Positions 25,297-34,520 are shown, counted from the first letter of the stretch. The stretch: DNA of 64,000 nucleotides from Burkholderia sp. BCC0506 (GCF_902833145.1 NZ_CADFEN010000004.1:434001-498000); one strand, 5' to 3'. Numbers and translations: made by a program. Notes: generated by a model not told the origin, from the letters alone.

Positions 25297-26397
25297 ATGC
25301 CGTTTGCACCGAAGCACCTTGCCGCCGCGCTGGCGGTCGTTCTGGGCACTGCCGCCGGCAGCGCCGCCGCGCAGGTTCCGGCCGGCTACCCGGGGAGCTA
25401 CCAGGGCGTGATCGACGCCGCGAAGAAGGAAGGCAAGCTGATCGTCTACTCGACGACCGACACGGGCCTCGTGCGTCCGCTGATCAAGGACTTCGAAAGC
25501 CTGTACGGCGTGAAGGTCGAATACAACGACATGAACAGCACCGAGCTGTACAACCGCTACATCAGCGAGAACGCGGCGAGCAGCACCAGCGCCGACGTGC
25601 TGTGGAGCTCGGCGATGGACCTGCAGGTCAAGCTCGTCAACGACGGCCTGATGGCGTCCTACGATTCGCCCGAAAGCCCGAACGTGCCGCAATGGGCGCA
25701 GTACCAGAAACAGGCGTACGGCACGACGTTCGAGCCGCTCGCGATCGTCTACAACAAGCGGCTGATCCCCGAGAACGAGGTGCCGACGACGCGCGCCGAC
25801 CTGATCAAGCTGCTCACCACGCAGGCCGACAAGTTCAAGGGCAAGGTCACGACCTACGACATCGAGAAATCGGGCGTCGGCTTCAACTACCTGACCCAGG
25901 ACGCGCACGTGAACGAGAAGGTCACGTGGGAGCTCGTGAAGGCGATCGGCGCGACCGGCCCGAAGCTGCAGTCGAGCACGGGCGCGATGATGGAGCGCAT
26001 CTCGTCGGGCGAGAACCTGATCGGCTACAACATCATCGGCTCGTATGCGTACGCGAAGGCGAAGAAGGACAAGTCGATCGGCTACGTATTCCCGAAGGAC
26101 TACACGCAGGTCGTGAGCCGCCTCGCCACCGTGTCGAAGAAGGCGAAGAACCCGAACGCCGCGAAGCTGTGGGTCGACTACCTGCTGTCGAAGCGCGGCC
26201 AGACGCTGATCGCGAACCAGGCGAACCTGTACGCGATCCGCGCGGACGTGAGCGGCGAAACGTCGGCCGCGAGCCTCACGAAGGAGCTCGGCGACTCGCT
26301 GAAGCCGATCCAGATCGGCACCGGCCTGCTGGTCTATCTCGACCAGTCGAAGCGCCTCGCGTTCCTGAAGCAATGGCAGCAGGCGATCAAGCGCTGA
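25297..26397 (+). CDS. ABC transporter substrate-binding protein (iron/AfuA-FbpA type)
   Basis: A 366-residue periplasmic binding protein. The Sec signal (about 1-25, ending SAAAQ) is followed by a class-2 binding-protein fold: GKLIVYSTTDTGLVRPLIKD, VEYNDMNSTELYNRY, and ADVLWSSAMDLQ. It starts an operon with a double permease and an ATPase, the arrangement of Fe3+ importers. Related proteins also bind phosphonates, polyols or thiamine, and the canonical paired Tyr iron ligands cannot be assigned confidently here. A GC-rich hairpin follows the gene, which could raise its expression relative to the permease. Confidence 0.85.
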   Translation: MPFAPKHLAAALAVVLGTAAGSAAAQVPAGYPGSYQGVIDAAKKEGKLIVYSTTDTGLVRPLIKDFESLYGVKVEYNDMNSTELYNRYISENAASSTSADVLWSSAMDLQVKLVNDGLMASYDSPESPNVPQWAQYQKQAYGTTFEPLAIVYNKRLIPENEVPTTRADLIKLLTTQADKFKGKVTTYDIEKSGVGFNYLTQDAHVNEKVTWELVKAIGATGPKLQSSTGAMMERISSGENLIGYNIIGSYAYAKAKKDKSIGYVFPKDYTQVVSRLATVSKKAKNPNAAKLWVDYLLSKRGQTLIANQANLYAIRADVSGETSAASLTKELGDSLKPIQIGTGLLVYLDQSKRLAFLKQWQQAIKR

Positions 26398-26418
26398 CGC
26401 GCTGAGCCGCTGACCTCA

Positions 26419-26448
26419 GGCCGCCCGCCCCACGGCGCGCGGGCGGCC
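26419..26448 (+). terminator. Intercistronic hairpin without T-run
   Basis: GGCCGCCCGC (26419-26428) pairs with GCGGGCGGCC (26439-26448), followed by a C/T-rich tract. It lies between the binding-protein and permease genes. It is more likely an mRNA-stabilising or partial-attenuation hairpin than a full terminator. Confidence 0.6.
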
Positions 26449-26505
26449 CCTTCCCCTTACCGACTTCCTTGAGGCGGCCATCCGGATGGCCGCAGGGGCG
26501 AACTC

Positions 26506-28278
26506 ATGCTTTCAACCAGCACACGCGGCACGGCACCGGCCGTTCCGCCCGCCACCGGCCCGCGCGACGCGATTCCCGCGCTGCCGGTCAGCAGCCTGCA
26601 GCCGCTCGCCGGCATGCTGCGCTGGATCGTCGTCGCGGTACTGACCGTCGCGGTCGCGCTGCCGCTCGGCTTCATCCTGTTCCAGAGCCTGCTGTCCGCG
26701 CCGTTCTTCGACGCGAACAAGACGCTCGGCATCGAAGGTTTCCGCTTCATCTTCAGCGATCCCGACTTCTGGTCGGCCGTGAAGAACTCGTTCATCATCG
26801 CCGGCGGGATGCTGTTCATCTCGATCCCGCTCGGCGGCATCCTCGCGTTCCTGATGGTGCGCACCGACCTGCCCGGCCGCCGCTGGCTCGAACCGCTGCT
26901 GCTCACGCCGGTGTTCGTGTCGCCGATGGTGCTCGCGTTCGGCTACGTGGTCGCGGCCGGCCCGGTCGGCTTCTACTCGGTGTGGTTCAAGGAGTTGTTC
27001 GGGGTGCAGAGCGTGCCTTGGAACGTGTATTCGATCTTCGCGATCACGGTGATCGTCGGCCTCACGCACGTGCCGCACGTGTACCTGTATTCGTCGGCCG
27101 CGCTGCGCAACCTCGGCTCGGACGTCGAGGAAGCGGCGCGCGTGACGGGCGCGCGGCCGTTTCGCGTCGCGCTCGACGTGAGCCTGCCGATGACGATGCC
27201 CGCGCTGCTGTTCGCCGGCGTGCTGGTGTTCTTCCTCGGCTTCGAGGTGTTCGGGCTGCCGCTCGTGCTCGGCGATCCGGAAGGCCACCTCGTGCTCGCG
27301 ACGTACCTGTACAAGCTGACCAACAAGCTCGGCGTGCCGTCGTATCACCTGATGGCCGCGGTCGCCGTGTGCATCGTCGCGATCACGTTTCCGCTCGTGC
27401 TGCTGCAGCGCCGCCTGCTGAAGACCGCGAACCGCTTCGTCACCGTGAAGGGCAAGGCCGGCCGCGCGACGGTGCTGCCGCTCGGTGCGTGGCGCTGGGT
27501 CGCGCTCGCGATCGTCGCGCTGTGGCTGACGCTGACCGTGATCGTGCCGATCTCGGGCATCGTGCTGCGCGCGTTCGTGACCAACTGGGGCGAAGGCGTG
27601 CCGCTCGCTGAAGTACTGACGCTGTCGAACTTCATCGAATTGTTCGAACAGGACAACCTGGTGCGCGCGATCGTCAACACGCTCGGCATCGGCGTGATCG
27701 GCGGCGCGCTCGCGATCGGCTTCTACTCGCTCGTCGCGTTCGCGGGCCACCGCCGCCCCGACTGGGCGACCAAGCTGCTCGACTACCTCGTGCTGCTGCC
27801 GCGCGCGGTGCCCGGCCTGCTCGCCGGCCTCGCATTCCTGTGGATCTTCCTGTTCGTGCCCGGCCTGCGCGAGCTGAAGAACTCGATGTGGAGCATCTGG
27901 ATCGCGTACACGGTCGTGTGGCTCGCGTACGGGATGCGGCTGATCCAGAGCGCGCTGCTGCAGGTCGGCCCCGAGCTCGAGGAAGCCGGCCGCAGCGTCG
28001 GCGCGACGCGCAGCCGCGTGTCGCTCGACGTGACGCTGCCGCTCGTGCGCTTCGGGCTGCTCGCCGCGTGGCTGCTGATCTTCATGATCTTCGAGCGCGA
28101 ATACTCGACGGCCGTGTATCTGCTGTCGCCCGGCACCGAGGTGATCGGCGCGCTGCTCGTGTCGCTGTGGGCGACCGGCGCGGTCGACCAGGTCGCCGCG
28201 CTCTCTGTCATCAACATCGCGATGGTCGGCGCCGGTCTCGGCGTGGCCCTGCGCTTCGGAGTGAAACTTCATGGATAA
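26506..28278 (+). CDS. ABC transporter permease, fused double-domain (iron/FbpB-AfuB type)
   Basis: A 590-residue inner-membrane protein with two consecutive BPD permease domains (about residues 80-300 and 360-585) and roughly 12 membrane segments. Each half contains a coupling loop, EEAARVTGARPFRVALDVSLP in the first and EEAGRSVGATRSRVSLDVTLP in the second. This duplicated form is characteristic of the ferric-iron class of importers. The stop overlaps the ATPase start by 8 nt. The gene acts with its neighbours to import the ligand bound by the protein at 25297. Confidence 0.92.
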   Translation: MLSTSTRGTAPAVPPATGPRDAIPALPVSSLQPLAGMLRWIVVAVLTVAVALPLGFILFQSLLSAPFFDANKTLGIEGFRFIFSDPDFWSAVKNSFIIAGGMLFISIPLGGILAFLMVRTDLPGRRWLEPLLLTPVFVSPMVLAFGYVVAAGPVGFYSVWFKELFGVQSVPWNVYSIFAITVIVGLTHVPHVYLYSSAALRNLGSDVEEAARVTGARPFRVALDVSLPMTMPALLFAGVLVFFLGFEVFGLPLVLGDPEGHLVLATYLYKLTNKLGVPSYHLMAAVAVCIVAITFPLVLLQRRLLKTANRFVTVKGKAGRATVLPLGAWRWVALAIVALWLTLTVIVPISGIVLRAFVTNWGEGVPLAEVLTLSNFIELFEQDNLVRAIVNTLGIGVIGGALAIGFYSLVAFAGHRRPDWATKLLDYLVLLPRAVPGLLAGLAFLWIFLFVPGLRELKNSMWSIWIAYTVVWLAYGMRLIQSALLQVGPELEEAGRSVGATRSRVSLDVTLPLVRFGLLAAWLLIFMIFEREYSTAVYLLSPGTEVIGALLVSLWATGAVDQVAALSVINIAMVGAGLGVALRFGVKLHG

Positions 28279-29338
28279 GCTCATCGTCGACGACCTGCAC
28301 CTCAGCTATGGCGCGAACCCGATCCTCAAGGGCGTGTCGTTCGAACTGAAAGCCGGCGAAGTCGTATGCCTGCTCGGCGCGTCGGGCAGCGGCAAGACCA
28401 CGCTGCTGCGCGCGGTGGCCGGCCTCGAACAGCCGTCCGACGGGCGCATCCAGCTCGACGACCGCGTGTTCTTCGACGGCGCGCGGCGCGTCGACCTGCC
28501 GGTCGAGCAGCGCTCGCTCGGCCTCGTGTTCCAGTCGTACGCGCTGTGGCCGCACCGCACCGTCGCCGACAACGTCGGCTACGGCCTCAAGCTGCGCCGC
28601 GTCGCACCGGCCGAACAGAAGCGCCGCGTGCAGACCGCACTCGACCAGCTCGGCCTCGGCCATCTCGCGGAACGCTTTCCGCATCAACTGTCGGGCGGCC
28701 AGCAGCAGCGTGTCGCGATCGCCCGCGCGCTGGTCTACAACCCGCCGGTGATCCTGCTCGACGAGCCGCTGTCGAACCTCGACGCGAAGCTGCGCGAGGA
28801 AGCGCGTGCGTGGCTGCGCGAGCTGATCGTGTCGCTCGGGCTGTCGGCCCTGTGCGTGACGCACGACCAGACCGAAGCGATGGCGATGTCCGACCGCATC
28901 CTGCTGCTGCGCAACGGCCGCATCGAGCAGGAAGGCACGCCGGCCGAGCTGTACGGCGCGCCGCGCTCGCTGTACACGGCCGAGTTCATGGGCAGCAACA
29001 ACCGGATCGACGCGCGCGTCGCCGCGATCGACGGCGAGTGCGTGACGCTCGCCGGCGACGGCTGGGAGCTGCGCGCCGTCGCCCGCGACACGCTCGCGCC
29101 GGGCCAGGACGCGCAGGCCGTGATCCGCCTCGAGCGCGTGCAGGTCGCCGACGGCCCGGGCGCGAACCGGCTGCAGGCCGACCTCGTCACGTCGATGTAT
29201 CTCGGCGATCGCTGGGAATACCTGTTCCATTGCGGCGACATGCGCCTGCGCGCGTTCGGCCATGTGCCGCGCGCGGCCGGCAAGCACTGGATCGAATTCC
29301 CGACCAACGACTGCTGGGCGTTCGCGAAAGCGGGCTGA
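28271..29338 (+). CDS. ABC transporter ATP-binding protein (FbpC/PotA type)
   Basis: A 355-residue ATPase. Walker A is GASGSGKTT, the Q-loop VFQSYALWPHRTV, the signature LSGGQQQRVAIARAL, Walker B VILLDEPLSNLDAKLRE and the switch VTHDQTEAMAMS. A C-terminal TOBE regulatory domain occupies about residues 240-350, which is normal for the iron and polyamine classes. It overlaps the permease by 8 nt, so translation is coupled. A porin follows after 141 nt. Confidence 0.94.
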   Translation: MDKLIVDDLHLSYGANPILKGVSFELKAGEVVCLLGASGSGKTTLLRAVAGLEQPSDGRIQLDDRVFFDGARRVDLPVEQRSLGLVFQSYALWPHRTVADNVGYGLKLRRVAPAEQKRRVQTALDQLGLGHLAERFPHQLSGGQQQRVAIARALVYNPPVILLDEPLSNLDAKLREEARAWLRELIVSLGLSALCVTHDQTEAMAMSDRILLLRNGRIEQEGTPAELYGAPRSLYTAEFMGSNNRIDARVAAIDGECVTLAGDGWELRAVARDTLAPGQDAQAVIRLERVQVADGPGANRLQADLVTSMYLGDRWEYLFHCGDMRLRAFGHVPRAAGKHWIEFPTNDCWAFAKAG

Positions 29339-29479
29339 TCCGCATCGCGGCGGCTCGTGTGCCGCCGCCGGTACACCACGCAGCAGCCAGCCTGTCCGGC
29401 GGACGCCTTCGGGCGTGCGCCGCGGGCGGTCGCGCCCTATCCGTTTCACCCCACCACAAGAACCAAGGAGACACCGTCA

Positions 29480-30571
29480 ATGAAGTCACGCGCACAACGT
29501 TCGCTTCGCGCCGCCGTCCTGACCGGGTCGGCCGCCGTCGCCGGCCTCGCGACAGGCGCCGCGCACGCGCAGTCGTCGGTCACGATGTACGGGATCATGG
29601 ACGCCGGTATCGAATTCACGAACCATGCGGCGCCGGAAGGCGGCAATTCGGTCAAGCTCAAGTCGGGCAACAAGAACACGTCGCGCTGGGGCCTGCGCGG
29701 CGTCGAGGATCTCGGCGGCGGGCTGAAGGCCGTGTTCCGGCTCGAAAGCGGGATCGACCTCGCGAACGGCGCGTCCGACGACGGCCCCGACTCGATCTTC
29801 GCGCGCCGCGCGACGGTCGGCCTGAAAGGCAAATGGGGCGAACTGTCGCTCGGCCGCAACTTCACCGTCACCTACGACTACATGCTGCCGTTCGACCCGA
29901 TGGGCTACGCGCAGAACTACTCGTGGGCAACCTCGTCGATGGCGACCGGCGGCCGCAAGGACGGCCTGTTCACGCGCTCGTCGAACGCGGTGCGCTACGA
30001 CGGCGAATTCAGCGGCTTCAAGTTCGGCGCGCTGTACGGTTTCGGCAACGTGCCGGGCAGCATGAAGACCAGCTCGAAATACGATTTCGCGGTCGGCTAC
30101 GAGACAGGGCCGTTCGCGGCCGTCGTCACGTTCGACCGGCAGAACGGCGCGGCCGACAGCGTGACGCCGGCCGATACCGTCAACTACATTCAAGGCATCC
30201 ACGCCGGCCTGAGCTACGACTTCGGCAACCTGAAGACGATGGCCGGCTATCGCAATTACAAGCGCACGTTCCGCACCACGGCCGCGAACCAGTTGAGCGA
30301 CATGGTTTGGCTCGGCGGGTCGTACCAGTTCACGCCGACGTTCTCGCTGATCGCGGCTGTCTATCACCAGAACATCAAGGGCGGTACGGATGCCGACCCG
30401 ACACTGGTGTCGGTGCGTGCGCAATATGCGTTGTCGAAGCGCACGGTGCTGTACGCGGCCGGGGCGTTCGCGATCGCGAAGCACGACCAGAAAGTCGGCG
30501 TGTCGCGTGATTTCGCGGGATACGGCACGACGCAGGTGGGCGTCACGGCGGGGATTCAGCAGCGGTTCTGA
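29480..30571 (+). CDS. Gram-negative porin (OmpC family), associated with the ABC importer
   Basis: A 363-residue outer-membrane porin. The signal peptide (about 1-32, ending AAHA) precedes QSSVTMYGIMDAG and a beta-barrel body with ESGIDLANGASDDGPDSIF and FARRATVGLKGKWGELSLGR; it ends with Gln-Gln-Arg-Phe. The ATG at 29480 is preceded by AAGGAG at good spacing. It lies downstream of the iron-type ABC genes on the same strand and is followed by a hairpin at 30583-30610. The porin may be the outer-membrane entry route for the importer's ligand. It is shorter than, and distinct from, the porin at 2574. Confidence 0.92.
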   Translation: MKSRAQRSLRAAVLTGSAAVAGLATGAAHAQSSVTMYGIMDAGIEFTNHAAPEGGNSVKLKSGNKNTSRWGLRGVEDLGGGLKAVFRLESGIDLANGASDDGPDSIFARRATVGLKGKWGELSLGRNFTVTYDYMLPFDPMGYAQNYSWATSSMATGGRKDGLFTRSSNAVRYDGEFSGFKFGALYGFGNVPGSMKTSSKYDFAVGYETGPFAAVVTFDRQNGAADSVTPADTVNYIQGIHAGLSYDFGNLKTMAGYRNYKRTFRTTAANQLSDMVWLGGSYQFTPTFSLIAAVYHQNIKGGTDADPTLVSVRAQYALSKRTVLYAAGAFAIAKHDQKVGVSRDFAGYGTTQVGVTAGIQQRF

Positions 30572-30582
30572 GTCTGACGTCA

Positions 30583-30610
30583 CGGGCGGCAGCGGTCGAT
30601 CGGCCGCCCG
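30583..30610 (+). terminator. Probable terminator hairpin after the porin
   Basis: CGGGCGGC (30583-30590) pairs with GCCGCCCG (30603-30610), followed by CCTGCTTTC. It lies between the convergent porin and oxidoreductase genes. The T-run is weak. Confidence 0.55.
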
Positions 30611-30666
30611 CCTGCTTTCACATGACCTGCACGCCGCATCCGGGCCGCCGCATGGCGATGCGCCAC

Positions 30667-31629
30667 TTACCCGTCACGCATCGTGAACACTGGACGTACG
30701 ACGCTGCTCGCATCGCCCCAGTGTTCGCCGACCGCCGATAGCGGCACCGTGCGCGTGTCGATCGTGAGGCCTGCCTCCCCGGCCGCTTCGAATACGCCGC
30801 GCACCGACGCCAGCAGGCGCGGCAGCGACACACTGCCCAGGCCGCTGCCCATCAGTTCGATCGCGGTCGCCCGCAGCACGGCCCCCGGCAGCAGCACGTC
30901 CGCGCCGCCGATCGAGCCGATCTGCACGAAGCGCAGCCGCCGCCCGCCGGGTGTCGCCTTCGCGGCGGCCGCCAGCAGCGCCTGCGCACTGGCGCCCCAT
31001 ACGTAATCGAGCACGACGTCCATGCCCGCGCGGAAATGCGGTTCGAGCGCCCGCGCCAGGTGCGCATCGTCCTGCTGCAGCGACACGACGGCGTCCGCGC
31101 CGGCCTGCAGCAACGCCTGCAACGCGGCCGCGTTGCGGCCCGTCGCGACGACCTTCGCCGCGCCGAGATGCTTCGCGATCCGCACCGCGAGCCGCCCCGA
31201 CGTCCCCGTTGCGCCGTTGACGAGCACCGTCTCGCCCGCGACGAGCCGCGCGCGTTCGGTCAACGCCGCCCACGACGACATCCCGGGAATCGCGATCGCC
31301 GCGGCCGTGACGTCGTCGAGCGCGTCCGGCAGCGGCACGCACTGCGCGTCGGGCGCGATCGTGCGTTCGGCCATCGCGCCGAACGGCGTCGGCGCACCGA
31401 AGAAGTAGACGCGCCGACCGTCGTCGAGACGCCCCACGCCGTCGACACCGACGACGAACGGATAGCGTCGGTCCGACGAGTAATGCGTGCCGGCCGCGCG
31501 CCCCTGCGCGAGCCGGCTCAGCGCGGACGCCGTCACGTCGATCAGGCGGTGGCCCGGCATCGCGTGCGGCGCATCGAATTCCATATGGGCGGGACGCTCG
31601 CCGGCGCCCGTCACGACTGCTGCTTTCAT
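30667..31629 (-). CDS. Zinc-binding-type alcohol dehydrogenase / quinone oxidoreductase family
   Basis: A 320-residue member of the medium-chain dehydrogenase superfamily, quinone-reductase branch. A GroES-like N-terminal domain (VVGVDGVGRLDDGRRVYFF) is followed by a Rossmann domain with LVNGATGTSGRLAVRIAKHLGA for NADPH. The catalytic-zinc Cys/His set of true alcohol dehydrogenases is not evident, so NADPH-dependent reduction of enones or quinones is likely. It lies 31 nt downstream of a small 83-residue gene and probably forms an operon with it, divergent from an AraC regulator. Confidence 0.85.
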   Translation of the reverse strand: MKAAVVTGAGERPAHMEFDAPHAMPGHRLIDVTASALSRLAQGRAAGTHYSSDRRYPFVVGVDGVGRLDDGRRVYFFGAPTPFGAMAERTIAPDAQCVPLPDALDDVTAAAIAIPGMSSWAALTERARLVAGETVLVNGATGTSGRLAVRIAKHLGAAKVVATGRNAAALQALLQAGADAVVSLQQDDAHLARALEPHFRAGMDVVLDYVWGASAQALLAAAAKATPGGRRLRFVQIGSIGGADVLLPGAVLRATAIELMGSGLGSVSLPRLLASVRGVFEAAGEAGLTIDTRTVPLSAVGEHWGDASSVVRPVFTMRDG

Positions 31630-31660
31630 GGTGGTTCCTTCGCTTCTGGCGGGTGGATCG

Positions 31661-31912
31661 TTACCGGGCATCGAGCCATGCGCGCAGCGCGGGATCGCGT
31701 ACTTCCAGCACGTCGAACAGGCCGAGCGCGCGCAAGGCAGGCAACGCCTCGATCGCATCGGCCTCCGCGCGCGCCCGCTCGGCCGGCGCGGCGTTCGGAT
31801 CGGTCAACACCCGTGCGTTGACCAGAAACGCGCCGACGGTCCCCTTGCGAATCGTCGTTCCGCCGACGTCGACCCGGTCGGCTTGGTCGGGAAGCATCTG
31901 TTCGGCTCGCAT
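31661..31912 (-). CDS. Small conserved-looking hypothetical protein (83 aa)
   Basis: I do not recognise the family. The 83-residue product starts MRAEQMLPDQADRVDVGG and contains the segment TVGAFLVNARVLTDP, then an Ala/Glu-rich helix and a closing LFDVLEVRDPALRAWLDAR. There is no signal peptide or Cys. GGAG lies 9 nt ahead of the ATG, and the gene fills the space between the AraC promoter and the oxidoreductase. The composition and codon usage look like real coding sequence. Co-transcription with the oxidoreductase is likely. The short helical design could suit a binding partner or regulator, but function is unknown. Confidence 0.65.
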   Translation of the reverse strand: MRAEQMLPDQADRVDVGGTTIRKGTVGAFLVNARVLTDPNAAPAERARAEADAIEALPALRALGLFDVLEVRDPALRAWLDAR

Positions 31913-31963
31913 CGCGTCTTGCTCCGGTTGTCATCGATGGAACGCAGTGTAGGCGTGCGAAAC

Positions 31964-32009
31964 CGGCCAATCTCCGGTATAACGGCCATTCGATACCGAT
32001 ATCCGGCCA
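31964..32009. promoter_or_regulatory. Triple CGGCCA direct repeats at the AraC promoter
   Basis: CGGCCA occurs at 31964-31969, 31983-31988 and 32004-32009, spaced 19 and 21 nt (about two helical turns each). The sites lie in the divergent promoter between the small protein and the AraC gene, and the last overlaps the AraC start codon. AraC proteins bind such direct repeats, so this is a good candidate for autoregulation and control of the divergent pair. Confidence 0.5.
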
Positions 32010-32800
32010 TGTCCGATCCACTCCTGCCCGCCCGCTTCGTGACGTCCGACGACGGCCCGTTCGTGGTCGCCGCGGTCATGTCGCAGCGCGACCCGCGCAT
32101 CACCGCGCCGCATTCGCATGCGCGCGGCCAGCTCGTCGGCGCGCTGAGCGGGCTCGTGACGATCGGTCTCGACGATCAGGAATGGGTCGTGCCGGCGATC
32201 CATGCGATCTGGATTCCGCCGCATTGCCGGCATTCGCTGCGCTCGTTCGGGCCGATTTCAGGCTGGTCGGCGTTCATCGCCGAAGCCCGCTGCGCGGCGC
32301 TGCCGGCCACGCCGCGCGCGATCCGCACGACGCCGCTGCTGCGCGAGGCCGTGCAGCGCGCGGCGAGCTGGGACGACGCCGAGCTGGACGCGGCGCAGAC
32401 CCGGATCGCCGACGTGATCCTCGACGAGATCGCGGCATCGGAAGCCGAGGCGCTGGGGCTGGTCCGGCCGCGGGACCCGCGGCTCGTGAAGATCACCGAT
32501 GCGCTGGCCGCGGATCTCGCGAACGACCGTCGGCTGGAGGAATGGGCCGAATGGGCCGGCATCGGCGCGCGGACGATGAGCCGCCGCTTCGTCGCCGAGA
32601 CGGGGCTGACGTTCGCGCAATGGCGTCAGCAGGCCCGGCTGCTGCGGGCGCTGGAGCGCATTGCCGACGGCGTGCCGGTGACGACGATCGCGCTCGATCT
32701 CGGGTACGACAACGTGAGCGCGTTCATCGACATGTTCCGGCGCGCGCTGGGGACGACGCCGGGAAGGTACTTGGAGACGGGAAGGCAAGCACGGGAATAA
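32009..32800 (+). CDS. AraC-family transcriptional regulator with N-terminal cupin
   Basis: A 263-residue regulator. Residues about 20-95 form an AraC-type cupin (ITAPHSHARGQLVGALSG, then WIPPHCRHSLRSF) with His residues suited to metal or small-ligand binding. Residues about 160-260 form two helix-turn-helix units including WAGIGARTMSRRFVAETGL and IALDLGYDNVSAFIDMFRRALG, the AraC signature. It is divergent from the 83-aa/oxidoreductase pair and likely controls it. It is convergent with the hpa operon, so it is unlikely to be HpaA. Confidence 0.9.
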   Translation: MSDPLLPARFVTSDDGPFVVAAVMSQRDPRITAPHSHARGQLVGALSGLVTIGLDDQEWVVPAIHAIWIPPHCRHSLRSFGPISGWSAFIAEARCAALPATPRAIRTTPLLREAVQRAASWDDAELDAAQTRIADVILDEIAASEAEALGLVRPRDPRLVKITDALAADLANDRRLEEWAEWAGIGARTMSRRFVAETGLTFAQWRQQARLLRALERIADGVPVTTIALDLGYDNVSAFIDMFRRALGTTPGRYLETGRQARE

Positions 32801-32878
32801 GCACGACCGCCATGCGCATGCACGAAGCCGCACGGCAACGATCCGGCGTACGGCACACGAAAACCGCCCGCCGCTGCG

Positions 32879-33685
32879 TCAATACGTGCCGTCGCCCTTC
32901 TTCGCTGCGTCGCCACCGCGCCCTTTGAACTGCGCGGCGAGCCGCTCCGCGCTCCGTGCCAGCAGCGTCGTATCGACACCGACCGCGACGAACGACGCCC
33001 CCGCTTCCAGATAGCGCCGCGCGGCCGCCTCATCCGCGCTCAGGATGCCCGGCGCCTTGCCGGCCGCCTTGATCGCGCGGATCGCCCCGTCGATCGCGGC
33101 CTGCACGTCCGGGTGCCCGGGATGGCCGAGATGCCCGAGATCGGCGGCCAGGTCGGCCGGCCCGATGAACACGCCGTCCACGCCGTCGACCCGCGCGATC
33201 GCATCGATCGCATCGAGCCCCGCGCGCGTCTCGACCTGCACGAGCACGGCCATCTCGTCGTTCGCGCGATGCAGGTACTCGCCGACGCGATTCCACCGCG
33301 ATGCGCGCGCGAGCGCACTGCCGACGCCGCGCATCCCGTGCGGCGGGTAACGCGTCGCGGCCACGGCCGCGCGCGCTTCGTCCGCGCTCTGCACCATCGG
33401 CACGAGCAGCGTCTGCGCACCGAGATCGAGCACCTGCTTGACGATCACCGGATCGTTCCACGGCACGCGCACGACCGGATGCGACGGATACGGCGCGATC
33501 GCCTGCAGTTGCGCGAGGATCGTCGGCACCGTGTTCGGCGCATGCTCGCCGTCGATCAGCAGCCAGTCGAAACCCGCGCCCGCGACGACTTCGGCGCTGT
33601 ACGGATTCGCGAGGCCGAGCCACAGGCCGATCTGCGCGTCGCCGCGTGCGAGCGCGGCCTTGAAGACATTCGACGGAATCTGCAT
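32879..33685 (-). CDS. hpaI: 4-hydroxy-2-oxoheptanedioate aldolase (HpaI)
   Basis: A 268-residue class II pyruvate aldolase of the HpcH/HpaI family. It cleaves 4-hydroxy-2-oxoheptanedioate to pyruvate and succinic semialdehyde, the last step of the homoprotocatechuate meta pathway. Family signatures include [29 protein letters not shown] and [16 protein letters not shown], with the metal-binding Glu and an [12 protein letters not shown] loop. It is the terminal gene of the hpa operon, 12 nt after hpaH. The C-terminal tail is Gly/Lys rich. Confidence 0.95.
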   Translation of the reverse strand: MQIPSNVFKAALARGDAQIGLWLGLANPYSAEVVAGAGFDWLLIDGEHAPNTVPTILAQLQAIAPYPSHPVVRVPWNDPVIVKQVLDLGAQTLLVPMVQSADEARAAVAATRYPPHGMRGVGSALARASRWNRVGEYLHRANDEMAVLVQVETRAGLDAIDAIARVDGVDGVFIGPADLAADLGHLGHPGHPDVQAAIDGAIRAIKAAGKAPGILSADEAAARRYLEAGASFVAVGVDTTLLARSAERLAAQFKGRGGDAAKKGDGTY

Positions 33686-33697
33686 CGTTCGCTCGCC

Positions 33698-34501
33698 TCA
33701 CTCGAAATGGCACTGGATCGTCCCGAGCGGGCCGTAGTCGACGCTGAACGTATCGCCCGGACGCGCCGCGCACGGCCGCGTAAACGACCCGCCGAGGACG
33801 ATCTGCCCCGGCTCCAGCGCGACGTCGAAACGCGACAGCCGGTTCGCGAGCCACGCGACGCCGTTCGCAGGATGGTTCAGCACGCCGGCCGCCACACCGG
33901 TTTCCTCGACCACGCCGTTGCGCGACATGATCGCCGCGACCCAGCGCAAATCCACGTCCTGCGGGCGCACCGGCCGGCCGCCGATCACGACGCCCGCGTT
34001 CGCCGCGTTGTCGGCGATCGTGTCGAACACCTTGCGCGGCCGCTTCGTATCGGGATCGATCGACTGGCTGCGCGCGTCGATGATCTCGAGCGCCGGCACG
34101 ACGTAATCGACCGCGTCGTACACGTCGAAGATCGTGCAGTTCGGGCCCGCGAGCCGCTTGCCGAGCACGAACGCGAGCTCGACCTCCACGCGCGGCACGA
34201 TGAAGCGGCCGGTCGGAATCGTGCCGCCGTCCGCGAAAAACATGTCGTCGAGCAGCGCGCCGTAGTCGGGCTCGTCGATCTGCGACGTGTTCTGCATCGC
34301 CTTCGACGTGAGGCCGATCTTGTGCCCCTTCAGCGTGCGGCCTTCCGCGAGCTTGAGGGCCACCCACGCGCGCTGGATCGCATACGCGTCGTCGATCGTG
34401 ATGTCGGGATGGTCGAGCGAGATCTGGCGGATCTGCGTGCGCGCGCGCTCGGCGTCGTGCAGACGGTGCGCGAGCTGGTCGATGAGGGCGGAGTCGAGCA
34501 T
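33698..34501 (-). CDS. hpaH: 2-oxo-hepta-3-ene-1,7-dioate hydratase (HpaH)
   Basis: A 267-residue hydratase of the fumarylacetoacetase-like fold. It adds water to 2-oxo-hept-3-ene-1,7-dioate to give the HpaI substrate. Recognisable elements are GHKIGLTSKAMQ, DDMFFADGG, RVEVELAFVLGKRL (metal-ligand Glu pair) and NHPANGVAWLANRLS. The length matches HpaH/MhpD. It lies between hpaF and hpaI with short gaps, consistent with one transcript. Confidence 0.95.
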   Translation of the reverse strand: MLDSALIDQLAHRLHDAERARTQIRQISLDHPDITIDDAYAIQRAWVALKLAEGRTLKGHKIGLTSKAMQNTSQIDEPDYGALLDDMFFADGGTIPTGRFIVPRVEVELAFVLGKRLAGPNCTIFDVYDAVDYVVPALEIIDARSQSIDPDTKRPRKVFDTIADNAANAGVVIGGRPVRPQDVDLRWVAAIMSRNGVVEETGVAAGVLNHPANGVAWLANRLSRFDVALEPGQIVLGGSFTRPCAARPGDTFSVDYGPLGTIQCHFE

Positions 34502-34520
34502 GGTCGGATCGGGATGGGGT

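Noticed and set aside
32009-32800. AraC gene as HpaA, the activator of hpaBC
   Set aside because: It is convergent with the hpa operon and divergent from an unrelated oxidoreductase, and no hpaBC is present.
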